This document shows, in pieces, positions 24,416 through 33,356 of a stretch of 64,000 nucleotides of DNA. The notes beneath the pieces were generated by a model, which was given only the letters and a program-made list of their open reading frames with translations, ran no database searches and had not been told where the DNA came from. The DNA is from RGIG8748 sp045606045 (GTDB lineage: Bacteria; Bacillota; Clostridia; UMGS1810). The stretch covers positions 26,712-90,711 of the forward strand of contig JAZURE010000032.1 in assembly GCA_045606045.1 (NCBI GenBank). The letters run 5' to 3'. Both the position numbers and the translations under genes were made by a program. Within the stretch, counting starts at the first letter, position 1; each line of letters begins with the position of its first letter.

Positions 24416-24781
24416 TTAGCCTCCTCTCTTTTTATCAGCCTCAACAAATGGCATAAGCTCCGCCATAATATCCTCGGCTGTTCTTTCTTTTTTTGCTTTG
24501 GGCTGCGGTGCGTCGGAGTCCGAAAATACGAGCTTTATAAACTCGTCGTACTCCATAACCTCGAGCCCTGGTTTTATTTTTGATACTGCATAATTTACAA
24601 GCCATAAAGGGAAAAGCCGCTTTTCAAGCTCGAGCTTTTGAGCTTCCGCCTCCTCTTTATAGGCATAAGAAAGCAGCCCACCAAGAGCCACCAAAGGTAG
24701 ACTCTCGATAAGCTGCCAATCGTAGTATTTATGCAGTAGCGTTAAGCTCCTTGCTCTACTTTCTTTCGTAGAGCACGCTTG
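24416..24781 (-). CDS. Tail assembly chaperone, frameshift extension (gpT-like)
   Basis: The -1 frame is open from the slippery site at 24781 to the stop at 24416, coding 121 aa (QACSTKE...WQLIESLPLVALGG...EADKKRGG). There is no convincing start of its own. Translated as an extension of the 121-aa chaperone, it gives a fusion of about 230 aa, like lambda gpG-gpGT, which recruits the tail tube protein to the tape measure. Confidence 0.8.
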   Translation of the reverse strand, partial: QACSTKESRARSLTLLHKYYDWQLIESLPLVALGGLLSYAYKEEAEAQKLELEKRLFPLWLVNYAVSKIKPGLEVMEYDEFIKLVFSDSDAPQPKAKKERTAEDIMAELMPFVEADKKRGG

Positions 24782-25107
24782 AAAAAACTTACAACGCCCT
24801 CGTCGTGGATAAATTCGTTAATTACCTCCGCTGCGTCGAGCTTGTTCGCCTCCTCAAGGCTAACGCCTTTATAAGAGGCTACAAGGGGCGGGAGGTCGTC
24901 GGCGATTTTGCCGAGCTGCGGTGTAAGTTCCGCTACAATTTCCATAGCCAAGACTCCGACTTTTTCTTTGTCGAGTTGCTTAAAAGCCTCCTCGGCATTG
25001 TCGGGCTCTTTGAAAATGTCAACGCCTTTGAGTTTTTCAATGGCGGGTGTAATATCGAGTTTGCCTATAATTTTAAGCAAAATAGGCATAGTACCGATTG
25101 TTAGCAT
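24742..25107 (-). CDS. Tail assembly chaperone (gpG-like)
   Basis: 121 aa, helical and acidic (DIFKEPDNAEEAFKQLDKEK), between the major tail protein and tape measure genes. Residues 107-109 (Ser-Phe-Phe) are coded by the slippery stretch, where part of the ribosomes should shift to the -1 frame. The normal product ends 12 codons later. Confidence 0.85.
   Translation of the reverse strand: MLTIGTMPILLKIIGKLDITPAIEKLKGVDIFKEPDNAEEAFKQLDKEKVGVLAMEIVAELTPQLGKIADDLPPLVASYKGVSLEEANKLDAAEVINEFIHDEGVVSFFKRALRKKVEQGA
24781..24787 (-). promoter_or_regulatory. Programmed -1 frameshift site
   Basis: T TTT TTC in the zero frame at codons 107-109 of the chaperone gene, matching the X XXY YYZ rule. The -1 frame downstream has no stop until 24416. 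I did not establish a stimulatory structure. Confidence 0.8.
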
Positions 25108-25132
25108 TGTGGCTCCTCCTTAAATTCTTGTA

Positions 25133-25768
25133 TTATTCCTCGTTTTCGTCGCCGTTTGCTGCGGGCTGTTCGCCCTCGTTGTTTACGGCTGCGGCTGCTG
25201 CCTCGTCGTCGGTAGGCATAACGGGCGGCTTGTCAATTTCTGTAACCTCCCATAAATCGCCGTCGAGGTCGCTATGCTTATAGTGAGCTAAAAACTCAAA
25301 GCCGAGCTCGCCCTCTGCTTTCTGTACCGCCTTTGCAGTAAAGCCCGTTTCGTGCATAGGGTTATAAATTACAATTTTCTTATATTTGCCGCCTATGAGC
25401 TTTGCAAACATTGTAACATTCTTGAGGTACGCCTCAAGAGGAATAACGCCCGTTTTCGGGTTTTTAATTGTCTTGCCGTCGTCGCTTGTGATAGTGCAGT
25501 TAGGAATAGCAAGCGCGAGGTTTTCCTGGCTCATACAAAGAGTAGTAACCTTAATAGAGGCTCCCTGCTCCTCGATAACCTGGGCTCCCGCCGTCTTGCC
25601 GTGTTTTCCGTCAAAATCAATGTCGCGGACGGTTACAGTAGCGACAAACTCTCCGCCGCCGCGAGTCGGAGCCAGGACGCGCTCGTCTGTTTCTCCATAG
25701 TTGAGAAAAATAACCGACTCGTCAATCTGTATATTCTCAATTTGCTTTTTAGTGAGATTTGTAACCAT
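25133..25768 (-). CDS. Major tail tube protein
   Basis: 211 aa, beta-rich (RVLAPTRGGGEFVATVTVRD), with a long acidic Ala-rich C-terminus (EAAAAAVNNEGEQPAANGDENEE). Size and position before the tail chaperones fit the tail tube subunit. Confidence 0.8.
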   Translation of the reverse strand: MVTNLTKKQIENIQIDESVIFLNYGETDERVLAPTRGGGEFVATVTVRDIDFDGKHGKTAGAQVIEEQGASIKVTTLCMSQENLALAIPNCTITSDDGKTIKNPKTGVIPLEAYLKNVTMFAKLIGGKYKKIVIYNPMHETGFTAKAVQKAEGELGFEFLAHYKHSDLDGDLWEVTEIDKPPVMPTDDEAAAAAVNNEGEQPAANGDENEE

Positions 25769-25779
25769 TGCGTTACCTC

Positions 25780-26157
25780 CTAATAGTAGAATAATCTTGC
25801 CGACATAGACAAGCGACGGTGCGCTATGTCAAATTCGCTGTCGGCTACGGTATTTTGATTATCAAAGCCTATATGCCCGTACAAGCCAGGCGCGGCAATG
25901 ATTGCATTATAAAGCCCGTTGCGGAGGTTGTCGCACGCCCTCTCGAGTTCTACTGCTGCCTCGGGTTTCTTTTCGTCCGCCCAAACATCAATATAGAAAG
26001 AGGCGAGGTCGCCGCTTTCAAGGTCGATAATGTTAATGCCGCTTACTACCGCATACGGAAACGCCGTTTTTGTCGGTGCCTCGTCGTATGTGGTCGGCAG
26101 AATATTATTAACCCGCTCCGTAAGAGCTTTTATAAATGCCTCTGTATTTACTTTCAT
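25780..26157 (-). CDS. Probable tail terminator / tail completion protein
   Basis: 125 aa. The N-terminal helix and strands (EAFIKALTERVNNILP..AFPYAVVSGINII) and position just before the tail tube gene fit tail terminator-type proteins. The usual gp10 gene between this and head closure is missing and found at 10165-10722 instead. Confidence 0.65.
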   Translation of the reverse strand: MKVNTEAFIKALTERVNNILPTTYDEAPTKTAFPYAVVSGINIIDLESGDLASFYIDVWADEKKPEAAVELERACDNLRNGLYNAIIAAPGLYGHIGFDNQNTVADSEFDIAHRRLSMSARLFYY

Positions 26158-26179
26158 AGGGCGCAGCCTCCTTTCGCTT

Positions 26180-26485
26180 TTAGCTTTCGACTACTAAAGC
26201 CTGGCAAATGAGCTCGAGGCACTCGTTTTTTACAGGATATGTACGGATAATACGGTACATCTTGCCGTTATATTCAAAGTGTCCCTCTCCGCTATAGTCA
26301 AGCTCTTTTATCTCTACGCAAAGCTCGGGGCGGTAGCCCTGGGCTTGTGCCTGGTAAAACTCATTTCTCTTAACGCCTTTAGAATTACAAAAAACCTCGC
26401 GCTTTTCGTAGTCCTTATATGGCTTTCGGAGAGAGTCGAGCTTTTCCGTTTCAACGCACAAAAAGCCGATTTCTCGCCAATACAT
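26180..26485 (-). CDS. Head closure / head-tail adaptor protein
   Basis: 101 aa; pattern MYWREIGFLCVE...REVFCNSKGVKRNEFYQAQAQG...YNGKMYRIIRTY resembles SPP1 gp16-type closure proteins. It lies 2 bp after the connector gene. Confidence 0.75.
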   Translation of the reverse strand: MYWREIGFLCVETEKLDSLRKPYKDYEKREVFCNSKGVKRNEFYQAQAQGYRPELCVEIKELDYSGEGHFEYNGKMYRIIRTYPVKNECLELICQALVVES

Positions 26486-26487
26486 AG

Positions 26488-26787
26488 CTACGCCTCCTCG
26501 ATATATTCACTTGATAGCTGCAAATGCTTTTTAAGCATATCGTAGCTGTTGCGGTACTTTTCCGCGTCCGCGTTATCGAGTCCAAACTCGGCTTTTACAT
26601 AACAGACAATAGCCCGCTTTATAAGCGCGTCGCTTTCGTCCTCAACCTTTGCCGCTTTGATACCGCCTAATAGGAGGTCGGCGCGAGCCGCTCCTATTAG
26701 GTCGGTAATTTCTGCGTCAAAATGAGTATGGCTTATGCGTAGGTATCGGCGAACATCATAAACAAACTGATTTGAGATATTCGCCAT
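26488..26787 (-). CDS. Head-tail connector (gp6-like)
   Basis: 99 aa, helical (VYDVRRYLRISHTHFDAEITDLIGAARADLL). This is the DNA-packaging connector pattern of HK97 gp6, placed right after the capsid gene. Confidence 0.8.
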   Translation of the reverse strand: MANISNQFVYDVRRYLRISHTHFDAEITDLIGAARADLLLGGIKAAKVEDESDALIKRAIVCYVKAEFGLDNADAEKYRNSYDMLKKHLQLSSEYIEEA

Positions 26788-26803
26788 AGGTCAGCCCTCC
26801 CGA

Positions 26804-28000
26804 TTATGCAGAGGCTTTCTTCTTGCCGTATGCAAGGGTATTAGGCTGCGCTGCGCCGCCCATAATTGTATATGCGGTGTAGTCGTTGGCGCGTTTCTTG
26901 CCCGAGCTGTCTTTTGCAATGCTGATAGCCTCAACAACATTAAGTCGATAGTAACGCTTAACATTGCCGATAACAAAGTCGCCGTCATTTAAGTACGGGT
27001 CAACCTCAACGGGGTATGTCGCAACAGACTTAACACCCACGCCGTTAATAGGTGTAAAGATGTAGTTACCGTTATCGTCCTTTGTAAATGAAATTTCCTC
27101 GACAATGGACTGTGCAACATAAATCTTTGCTCCGATTTTCTGCTTTTTGCCGAGCTTGCCGAGTGCCTCGCCGATACCGTCAAGAGCAGTACCAGTATAC
27201 TCGTGCTTGATAGCCTCAACAGTTGCGCCTTTCAGTTCCTCGTTACCGCTGCCGTAAATAAGTTCAGTTACAGCCTTGTCCTGTACCTGCTCAATAAGTT
27301 CTGCGGTAATGTAGGAAATAAACTCCTCTACAGCCATTGCCTCGAGTTTCCAAGAAACACGGATTGTTTCGGAAATTTCGGACAAGCCGAGGTTAAGCTC
27401 CGCCCACTGAATAGAGCCGTCCGCTGTCTGTTCGGTTTCTTTCTTGTTCTTTGCGCCCGTTGCTGTTACCTTGTACGGGAATTTAAGCAAGCCAGGGATA
27501 GCTGTGCGTGCAGCGTCGCGGAAAATAGGAGATACAAGGCTGATAGCCTCCATAAGCGCGGTATTGATGTCAGTAGGAATAAAGAGTCCGCCGTTGTTGA
27601 TACCGTCTGCGCCCTCTGTCGCTGCTACATATTCGGTAGCCGTTGTAGTAAGCGCGGTTTCAAGTGCTCTTTTTTCTACCTCTGTCAGCTTACGCTGCAT
27701 AAGAGTTTTAGCCCAAGCTGTACGATACTCGGGAGAGCCGAGGACATTTTCTCTTGTAAATGTGGGCTCCTGGGTGCTGCGGCTTGTAACGGGGTTAGTA
27801 ATAGGGTTTCCTGCGACAGTTCCCGCGTTAATTCCGCCTGCAATAGTCTTTCTGCGCTCGATACCCTGCATTTCTGTATCAAGGTCGCGGAGCTCCTTTT
27901 CGATTTCGTCGAGGTTTGCGTTTGCGTCGGTTTCGAGCATAGCTCTTAACTCCGCCTTGCGAGCGTTAATTTCTGCAATTCTTTTAGTAAACATAGTCAA
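26804..28000 (-). CDS. Major capsid protein, HK97 fold
   Basis: 398 aa: a helical N-terminal scaffold-like segment (residues 1 to about 80, RIAEINARKAELRAMLET...) followed by the capsid domain with the typical TTATEYVAATEGADGINNG...FIPTDI start. The N-terminal delta domain would be cut by the neighbouring protease. Confidence 0.93.
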   Translation of the reverse strand: MTMFTKRIAEINARKAELRAMLETDANANLDEIEKELRDLDTEMQGIERRKTIAGGINAGTVAGNPITNPVTSRSTQEPTFTRENVLGSPEYRTAWAKTLMQRKLTEVEKRALETALTTTATEYVAATEGADGINNGGLFIPTDINTALMEAISLVSPIFRDAARTAIPGLLKFPYKVTATGAKNKKETEQTADGSIQWAELNLGLSEISETIRVSWKLEAMAVEEFISYITAELIEQVQDKAVTELIYGSGNEELKGATVEAIKHEYTGTALDGIGEALGKLGKKQKIGAKIYVAQSIVEEISFTKDDNGNYIFTPINGVGVKSVATYPVEVDPYLNDGDFVIGNVKRYYRLNVVEAISIAKDSSGKKRANDYTAYTIMGGAAQPNTLAYGKKKASA

Positions 28001-28017
28001 ATTCTCCTTTTCTGTTT

Positions 28018-28614
28018 TTAGAGTAAAGTTTTAGCTATAAGCAACTTGCGGCGGCGGGCTTGCTCCAAAGCCTTAAACTCTTTCGAGTGCTCCTCCTCGA
28101 AAAAGCCTCGCGCTGAAATTGAGGTTTCGTTATACGCGGGAATATCCACCGCCGAAACATCATATAGCTTTTTTATTTTAGTTATCGTCCGAGTATGAGT
28201 ATCGACATTGTAGCTCGACTCCTCAATAGTGAACGAAAAACTCATTTTGTCAATGTAGCCGCCTTTGATTTCTTCGTAGAGGTTGCGCCCCTCTACAGTT
28301 CCTCCCAGGTTAGCCTCTGCGTCTAACCCGTTATCGTCGATAAATAGCTGTAAAGTCTTGTTACGGAGGCGGGCTACAACCTTTCCTCCGTGATTGTAAT
28401 TAAAAATTACATCACTCATATCGCAATTATCGAAAGCCCCTCGGGCTATTACCTCGTAATACTTAACGCCGTCGCACTCAAAAAGGCAAGTAGGCGTATC
28501 GAACACAACTGCGCGTCCGTGCACAATATAGTCGGAGCCGCTTTCGGACTCGGCTTTATCGGGTGCAAGCATTTGGCTAAAATTTCGGTATTCTCTGTTT
28601 GGTTTTCTCGGCAT
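28018..28614 (-). CDS. Prohead protease (HK97, S78 family)
   Basis: 198 aa. Pattern SDYIVHGRAVVFDTPT...VIARGAFDNCDMSDVIFNYNHG, with the His of NYNHG and the Ser of DKMSFSF as likely catalytic residues. Cleaves the scaffold segment of the capsid protein. Confidence 0.9.
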   Translation of the reverse strand: MPRKPNREYRNFSQMLAPDKAESESGSDYIVHGRAVVFDTPTCLFECDGVKYYEVIARGAFDNCDMSDVIFNYNHGGKVVARLRNKTLQLFIDDNGLDAEANLGGTVEGRNLYEEIKGGYIDKMSFSFTIEESSYNVDTHTRTITKIKKLYDVSAVDIPAYNETSISARGFFEEEHSKEFKALEQARRRKLLIAKTLL

Positions 28615-28617
28615 TTT

Positions 28618-29898
28618 TTACTCCTCCTCTGTTTGGTTTTTGGTGCCCTCGGGTACCGCTGTCTGTGCGGTACCCTCTGCGGGCGGGGTTGTTTCTGTTT
28701 TTTCGCCTAATTGATACTCGTCGGCTTTGGCTGCATTAACCATATTGAGCGTTTGCACGCGACGCGCGCCCTCCTCGCCTCCAAGTGGTGCCATATTATA
28801 GGCAAGCAATACGCCGTCAATGGTAATAGCTCCAATATCGGCAAGAAATTTAAGCGTAGTAGTCTTGTCCGAGAGTTTCTCGTTTTGCAAGCTGTTACCC
28901 TCAAAGATAATCTCGTTACCATAGGAGGGCTCTTTACCCGAAAAGATAGCGTTTGTAAACGCCTGGGTACATTGCTCAAAAAACGGTTTAATTTCTCCGT
29001 TATAATAAGCTGCTGCCTCCTCGGGCGACTCCTTATTTTGCACGATTTTTTCGTTAGTGCCGAAATAATCGTAAATTTCGGACTTAACATACGCAAGTTG
29101 TCCCGTAGGTATAGGCGTTTGCTTGTCCGTAATAGGTGTATACTCGTACTTATTGTCGGTAACAATAACGCCCGCTCCGTTGTTTTCCATTTTGAGGTTA
29201 TCGCGTATAAACTCGTCGCGGCGGTTTTTTAAGTCCTCGTTTTTGGTGGAGGCTTGAATTTTCAAAATACCTCTAACAACAGCAATAAGTTCTGCAAACT
29301 TACTCATTGATTGATTAAAAGTGTTTGCCGTTTCAAGCACGGGGAATACGGGGCGATTATTTTCTCCGAAAATGTCATTTTCGTTAAAATGTGAGCCGAT
29401 ATGTATTAAGTCTGTATACGGACAAGTGTAACGATTTCCCGTTGCAAAAGTCATACGGCAATATAATTCGCCCTGGTACTCGATAAGTTCGATAGAGTTT
29501 GCGTTGATATTATAAAGAGCCTCGAGCTTTCCCGTATATTCGTTCCATACGGGGTATACGAAAGCGTTGTTATAGAGCTTGTATTGTGTGGCAAGCCTAT
29601 AATAAAACTTGTATGCTGTCGTATATGGGTTAGGCTTAAACTGTAAAAGCTGATTGTATTTGCTCTTTACATCAGTTAATTTCCCCTCTCCGCGCCGTAT
29701 GTGTCGCGGTTTTACCGTTGCCGCTCGGCGTGCAAAGCCGTTTACTGCGGCGCGCACCGTATTTACATCATAAGCATTGCCCGAAAAAGGGGTAAATGTC
29801 GTTTGCCAAGTGTTTAAGAGCTTGTATGTCTTAAAGGCACCCGTAACACTCTTGACTTTCCCAAAAATTTTTTGAAAAAGTCCTCTTTTTTCTTGCAT
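28618..29898 (-). CDS. Portal protein (HK97 family)
   Basis: 426 aa. N-terminal NAYDVNTVRAAVNGFARRAATVKPRH and the central part with FGTNEKIVQNKESPEEAAAYYNG are typical of HK97-type portals. Forms the dodecameric DNA gate at one capsid vertex. Ends in an acidic low-complexity tail (QTAVPEGTKNQTEEE). Confidence 0.93.
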   Translation of the reverse strand: MQEKRGLFQKIFGKVKSVTGAFKTYKLLNTWQTTFTPFSGNAYDVNTVRAAVNGFARRAATVKPRHIRRGEGKLTDVKSKYNQLLQFKPNPYTTAYKFYYRLATQYKLYNNAFVYPVWNEYTGKLEALYNINANSIELIEYQGELYCRMTFATGNRYTCPYTDLIHIGSHFNENDIFGENNRPVFPVLETANTFNQSMSKFAELIAVVRGILKIQASTKNEDLKNRRDEFIRDNLKMENNGAGVIVTDNKYEYTPITDKQTPIPTGQLAYVKSEIYDYFGTNEKIVQNKESPEEAAAYYNGEIKPFFEQCTQAFTNAIFSGKEPSYGNEIIFEGNSLQNEKLSDKTTTLKFLADIGAITIDGVLLAYNMAPLGGEEGARRVQTLNMVNAAKADEYQLGEKTETTPPAEGTAQTAVPEGTKNQTEEE

Positions 29899-29902
29899 TT
29901 AA

Positions 29903-31555
29903 TCACCCCACATTATACATAAAATCGTCATAGTATTTGACATAGATAACCCAGGCATTAAGCAGGCTTACCGCCCCGTCGATACGGCGTTTGTCGGTTA
30001 TCTTGACGGGTTGAATATTATTTAACCCGCTTTTCTTTACTGCCGTATTTGATAAGCACCAAAGCAAAATAGGGTTATTGTTATAATTAACTATCTTGTC
30101 GGCGAGAGCTGCGCCCATTTCTCGCATAGGTTGGCTCCAAGTAAAAGGTCCCTGCGCTACGGGCTCCATAGTAAAGCCGTTGTTTTTCATTTCCTCCACC
30201 CAATAGCCCGCTAACGCTCTATCGTAGCCGACTTTGAAAGCGTCTATAGAGTGCTCGTCGCGCATTTGGCAAAACCAGGCTGTTACATCAGAAAAATTAA
30301 CGCGGTTTCCGTCGCAGATAGTGAGCAAGCCCCGCTCCGCCCAAAGGCGATACGGTGCCTCGTTTGTGTTTTTCTCCTCCAGGTGTTCTATGCGCGCCTG
30401 CGGGAGGAAATATTGCTGCAATACATAAACCGTTTTGTCGCCTGGTTTTCTTATAAGCAGCGTAGCCGCTGTTAAGTCGGTAGTAGCCGAGAGGTCGCAG
30501 CCGCCTATAGCGTATGTATTGTATACCTCGGACATATCGAAAGTAGCAGCGTTTTTAATTTCCTCAAAGGATAACCAAACATTGCTCTCGTTTTCGCGTA
30601 TGTTAAAGTCTTTACATAGTACGCCTGGTAAGTCAGCAGGGTTATTCTTTGCCCTCTCAACGAAAGCGGCAAGGGTTTTATACTGTTTGATTTTGCCGAG
30701 CCCTGGGTTTGCTTTTATCCACATTTGAGGGTTAGTCCACTCGTCGCGGCTGTCGAGCTCGTAGAGTATCGGCAAAAATGTATCGTCTTTTTTGGTACCG
30801 TCCGCGAGCTCGCAAGCAAGCTCGTACATATTGTCAAAAATACATTCGCGTACAGTTCCCGCCGTTGTTATCATAACGACGAGGGGCTGCCTGCGGCTCG
30901 AGGTCGATTGTTTCATAACCTCGTATAGGTTTCTGTCGCGGATAGCGTGCAGTTCGTCTATAATAACAGCGTGAGAGTTCAAGCCGTCAAGCGTATTTGA
31001 GTCCGAGGCGAGAGCCTCGAAAATAGAGGAGGTAGCAGGGAAATAAACATCATTACGACGCTTTTTTATAACCGCCCGCAGCTCGGGCGATTGCTTAATC
31101 ATATTGACAGCCTCGGTCAATACCTTTTTTGCCTGGTCTTTTTTGGTCGCTACGGAGTATATTTCCGCTGCGCCCTCATAGTCGGCAATGAGCATATATA
31201 ACGCAATACCCGATAGCAGGGTAGACTTACCGTTTTTTCGTCCACACAAAAACATAGTTTCACGAAAACGACGGTAGCCCGTTTCCTTTTCAAGCCAACC
31301 GAAAAGCAGTTGTATAAATGCTTTTTGGAATAATTCGAGCTCAAGCGGAGCTCCGATAGTTCCCTGGGATTGCTTGCAAAAGGTTTCGATAAAGAGTATA
31401 GGTCGCTCGCCCGTTTCCTCGTCGAAATAATAGGGAAAGTCGGCAGGCGGTGCCTCCATTTCTGCAATAAGTCGAGAGTAGACAGCTTTAACACGCCTAC
31501 TCGTTACAATCTCGCCGCTCTCTATGCGGCTATAGTATTCTTTTACCCAATTCAA
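29903..31555 (-). CDS. Terminase large subunit
   Basis: 550 aa; pumps DNA into the prohead and cuts it. Walker A-like motif FLCGRKNGKSTLL (about residue 105), Walker B VIIDELHA (about 197), coupling motif MITTAGT (about 228), and the C-terminal nuclease acidic residues in AIGGCDLSATTD. Preceded by the small subunit with a 4-bp overlap. Confidence 0.95.
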   Translation of the reverse strand: MNWVKEYYSRIESGEIVTSRRVKAVYSRLIAEMEAPPADFPYYFDEETGERPILFIETFCKQSQGTIGAPLELELFQKAFIQLLFGWLEKETGYRRFRETMFLCGRKNGKSTLLSGIALYMLIADYEGAAEIYSVATKKDQAKKVLTEAVNMIKQSPELRAVIKKRRNDVYFPATSSIFEALASDSNTLDGLNSHAVIIDELHAIRDRNLYEVMKQSTSSRRQPLVVMITTAGTVRECIFDNMYELACELADGTKKDDTFLPILYELDSRDEWTNPQMWIKANPGLGKIKQYKTLAAFVERAKNNPADLPGVLCKDFNIRENESNVWLSFEEIKNAATFDMSEVYNTYAIGGCDLSATTDLTAATLLIRKPGDKTVYVLQQYFLPQARIEHLEEKNTNEAPYRLWAERGLLTICDGNRVNFSDVTAWFCQMRDEHSIDAFKVGYDRALAGYWVEEMKNNGFTMEPVAQGPFTWSQPMREMGAALADKIVNYNNNPILLWCLSNTAVKKSGLNNIQPVKITDKRRIDGAVSLLNAWVIYVKYYDDFMYNVG

Positions 31556-31920
31556 GGCTTTTTCGGTACCTTGTTCGGTTTAGTAGCAAACATCATAAGA
31601 GCCTGCCCCGCTTTGTCCGCCTCGGAGTTTGGCTCGAGGTCGGAGAGCTGTTTAATGGTGGCATTATAATTCTTTACCATTGCGTTATAAGGCTGTAAAA
31701 GAGGGTGCGCTCTTTCGATTTTGTACGCGCCCTGCGGCATTTCAACGACGAGTCCGTCCTCGTTGATTTTTGCCTCCATATCCTCCAAAGAAACGAGCAT
31801 ATAAGCGGCTCGTTCAATCAATTTTTTCGCGATTTCGAGCTGTTCTTTGGGTAGATTTTTGTATATTTTCTTAATTCTGTTCTGCTCTTTCTTTTGTCGC
31901 GCATATAATGTAGACTCCAC
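31552..31920 (-). CDS. Terminase small subunit (P27-like)
   Basis: 122 aa; helical, recognises the packaging site. Pattern LIERAAYMLVSLEDMEAKINEDG...HPLLQPYNAMVKNYNATIKQL is typical of the P27 family. Overlaps the large subunit start. Confidence 0.85.
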   Translation of the reverse strand: MESTLYARQKKEQNRIKKIYKNLPKEQLEIAKKLIERAAYMLVSLEDMEAKINEDGLVVEMPQGAYKIERAHPLLQPYNAMVKNYNATIKQLSDLEPNSEADKAGQALMMFATKPNKVPKKP

Positions 31921-32014
31921 TTAAAAACTCCTTTCTTTTGGTTTTGGGTAGGGGGGTAATGCACACAAGGGGCGGTCATAAAAGGGGCTTAAACACGGTT
32001 CATAAAATACAAGG
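31921..32014. other. Non-coding gap before terminase, possible cos region
   Basis: 94 bp with G-runs (GTAGGGGGGTAATGCAC, AACGGGGGGGATAG) unlike its surroundings. Phages with an HNH gene beside terminase usually cut at cos in this position. Inference only. Confidence 0.35.
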
Positions 32015-32251
32015 TCAAACTTTTTTAACGGGGGGGATAGTTTGCTCTTGTGCGCCTGCTTTGTGTACCTCGATAGCAACAACATTGATAGCGTTAAGTA
32101 TTAACTTTGTGCCCTCTACGGTATCGAGTAATACTGTGCCCTCCTCAAGCGCAGTAGCGAGCCGCTCTTGAAAGTCGTCTGTAGTTGCCTCGACATTGAA
32201 AGACAATGCCGCATTGCTTGTATATATAATTATCTCGCATACTTTGCTCAT
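32015..32251 (-). CDS. Small protein of unknown function (78 aa)
   Basis: Alternating strands and helices (MSKVCEIIIYTSNAALSFNV...LEEGTVLLDTVEGTKLIL), overlapping the HNH gene by 4 bp. Similar small genes occur near terminases. No function recognised. Confidence 0.6.
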   Translation of the reverse strand: MSKVCEIIIYTSNAALSFNVEATTDDFQERLATALEEGTVLLDTVEGTKLILNAINVVAIEVHKAGAQEQTIPPVKKV

Positions 32252-32547
32252 AGGTAGCCCTCCCTTTCTACGAGGTTTCCCTCGCTATCAAACATAAGCC
32301 CGCTTGCTGTAGCAGGCTGTCCCTCGTGCTCTATAGCGTGGCACTCACGGCATAGCAGCTCGAGGTTATCCTCCGAAAGCGTGATACTCGGGTTATCTAT
32401 GTTGTGCGGTGTAAGGTGTATTTTGTGGTGTACTATTTCTCCAGGCTTACCACACCGTACACATAGCCCCAGGTCGCGCTTAAATATATATTCCCTGGTA
32501 TCTCTCCAGGTCTTGCTTAAATAAAACTTGCGTGCAAACTCTTGCAT
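32248..32547 (-). CDS. HNH endonuclease
   Basis: 99 aa. Zinc knuckle CVRCGKPG ... CREC and the HNH core HHKIHLTP...NLELLCRECHAIEH. In cos phages this nuclease works with the terminase in cleaving and packaging DNA. Confidence 0.9.
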   Translation of the reverse strand: MQEFARKFYLSKTWRDTREYIFKRDLGLCVRCGKPGEIVHHKIHLTPHNIDNPSITLSEDNLELLCRECHAIEHEGQPATASGLMFDSEGNLVEREGYL

Positions 32548-32707
32548 ATAACAGCGTCCCGCCCTCTCCGCCGTAGTGAGTGTTATATCTACTCCCGATA
32601 CAACGACAAAGCGAGCCGCTATTTGCAGCTCGCCTCAACCGTCTATTTCTACGGTATCAGTATACAGCAGCAAAAAGCAAGTTTCTATACAGCCTTTTTT
32701 CAAATGC
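32548..32707. other. 160-bp gap between HNH and regulator genes
   Basis: No ORF. On the minus strand there is a GC hairpin (GGCGAGC ... GCTCGCT, about 32610-32635) which may stop or slow transcription entering the packaging genes. No convincing promoter seen. Confidence 0.4.
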
Positions 32708-33148
32708 CTAAATTGAGGGTAGAGCCGAGGCTCCATAGTAGAGCAAAGCAAACTCTGCTACAGCTTTATTTCGGAGGTTATAAACCGTAGTAAGCGACTC
32801 TACATAAAGCTCCTCCATAATAGCCTCTTTTGAGCGTTTCTCAACATACCACAAAACGACGACTTTTTTATATTCCTCGTTAAGTTGGTCTATGATGTTT
32901 TCGAGCTCCGCGAGCTTGCGCTGCGTTTCCGCTATGTTTTTTGAGCACTCCGAAAGCTCTAAAAGCTCGTTTAGGGTGTCGCTTACATAGTGCGAGTCGG
33001 TAAAAGGCTTGTTATAGTCAATAGCCCCAGGCTCGCGCGGTTTTCCTTGCTCTATTAAGCGTTGCTCTCTTTTCTGCAAATTTTCTAACGCCTTTTTTAG
33101 CGTTGGTATCGAGCCGAGCACTTGCTCCGCCGCCTTAAAGTAGTTCAT
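32708..33148 (-). CDS. Sigma-factor-like/ArpU-type late regulator
   Basis: 146 aa. Helical N-terminal part, then a sigma-70 region 4-like end (YKKVVVLWYVEKRSKEAIMEELYVESLTTVYNLRNKAVAEF). Proteins of this kind (ArpU/RinA type) sit just upstream of packaging genes and activate late transcription. Function inferred from pattern and place. Confidence 0.65.
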   Translation of the reverse strand: MNYFKAAEQVLGSIPTLKKALENLQKREQRLIEQGKPREPGAIDYNKPFTDSHYVSDTLNELLELSECSKNIAETQRKLAELENIIDQLNEEYKKVVVLWYVEKRSKEAIMEELYVESLTTVYNLRNKAVAEFALLYYGASALPSI

Positions 33149-33173
33149 AGCATAACCTCCTCTCTGTTTTTTG

Positions 33174-33356
33174 CTAAAATGTTACTGTTACATTGAGCAC
33201 CGCAGCAGCGAGCCAATATACAGCGCGTTTATAATCTTTGCCAATTACGCACATAACCGCCGCGCCTACATCAAGCAAAATAAGCGCAACGGGGAAAATA
33301 TACATAGACATTTTCGTTTTCTCCTTTCCCTGGGAGGCGTTTTTACTGTCGCTCAT
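33174..33356 (-). CDS. Small membrane protein (60 aa)
   Basis: Two hydrophobic helices (MYIFPVALILLDVGAAVMCVI and AVYWLAAAVLNVTVTF) after a charged start. Overlaps the end of the replication gene by 14 bp. Unknown function. Confidence 0.6.
   Translation of the reverse strand: MSDSKNASQGKEKTKMSMYIFPVALILLDVGAAVMCVIGKDYKRAVYWLAAAVLNVTVTF

Noticed and set aside
24416..24694. Independent 92-aa gene starting at TTG 24694
   Set aside because: No ribosome site; better explained as the -1 frameshift extension of the tail chaperone.
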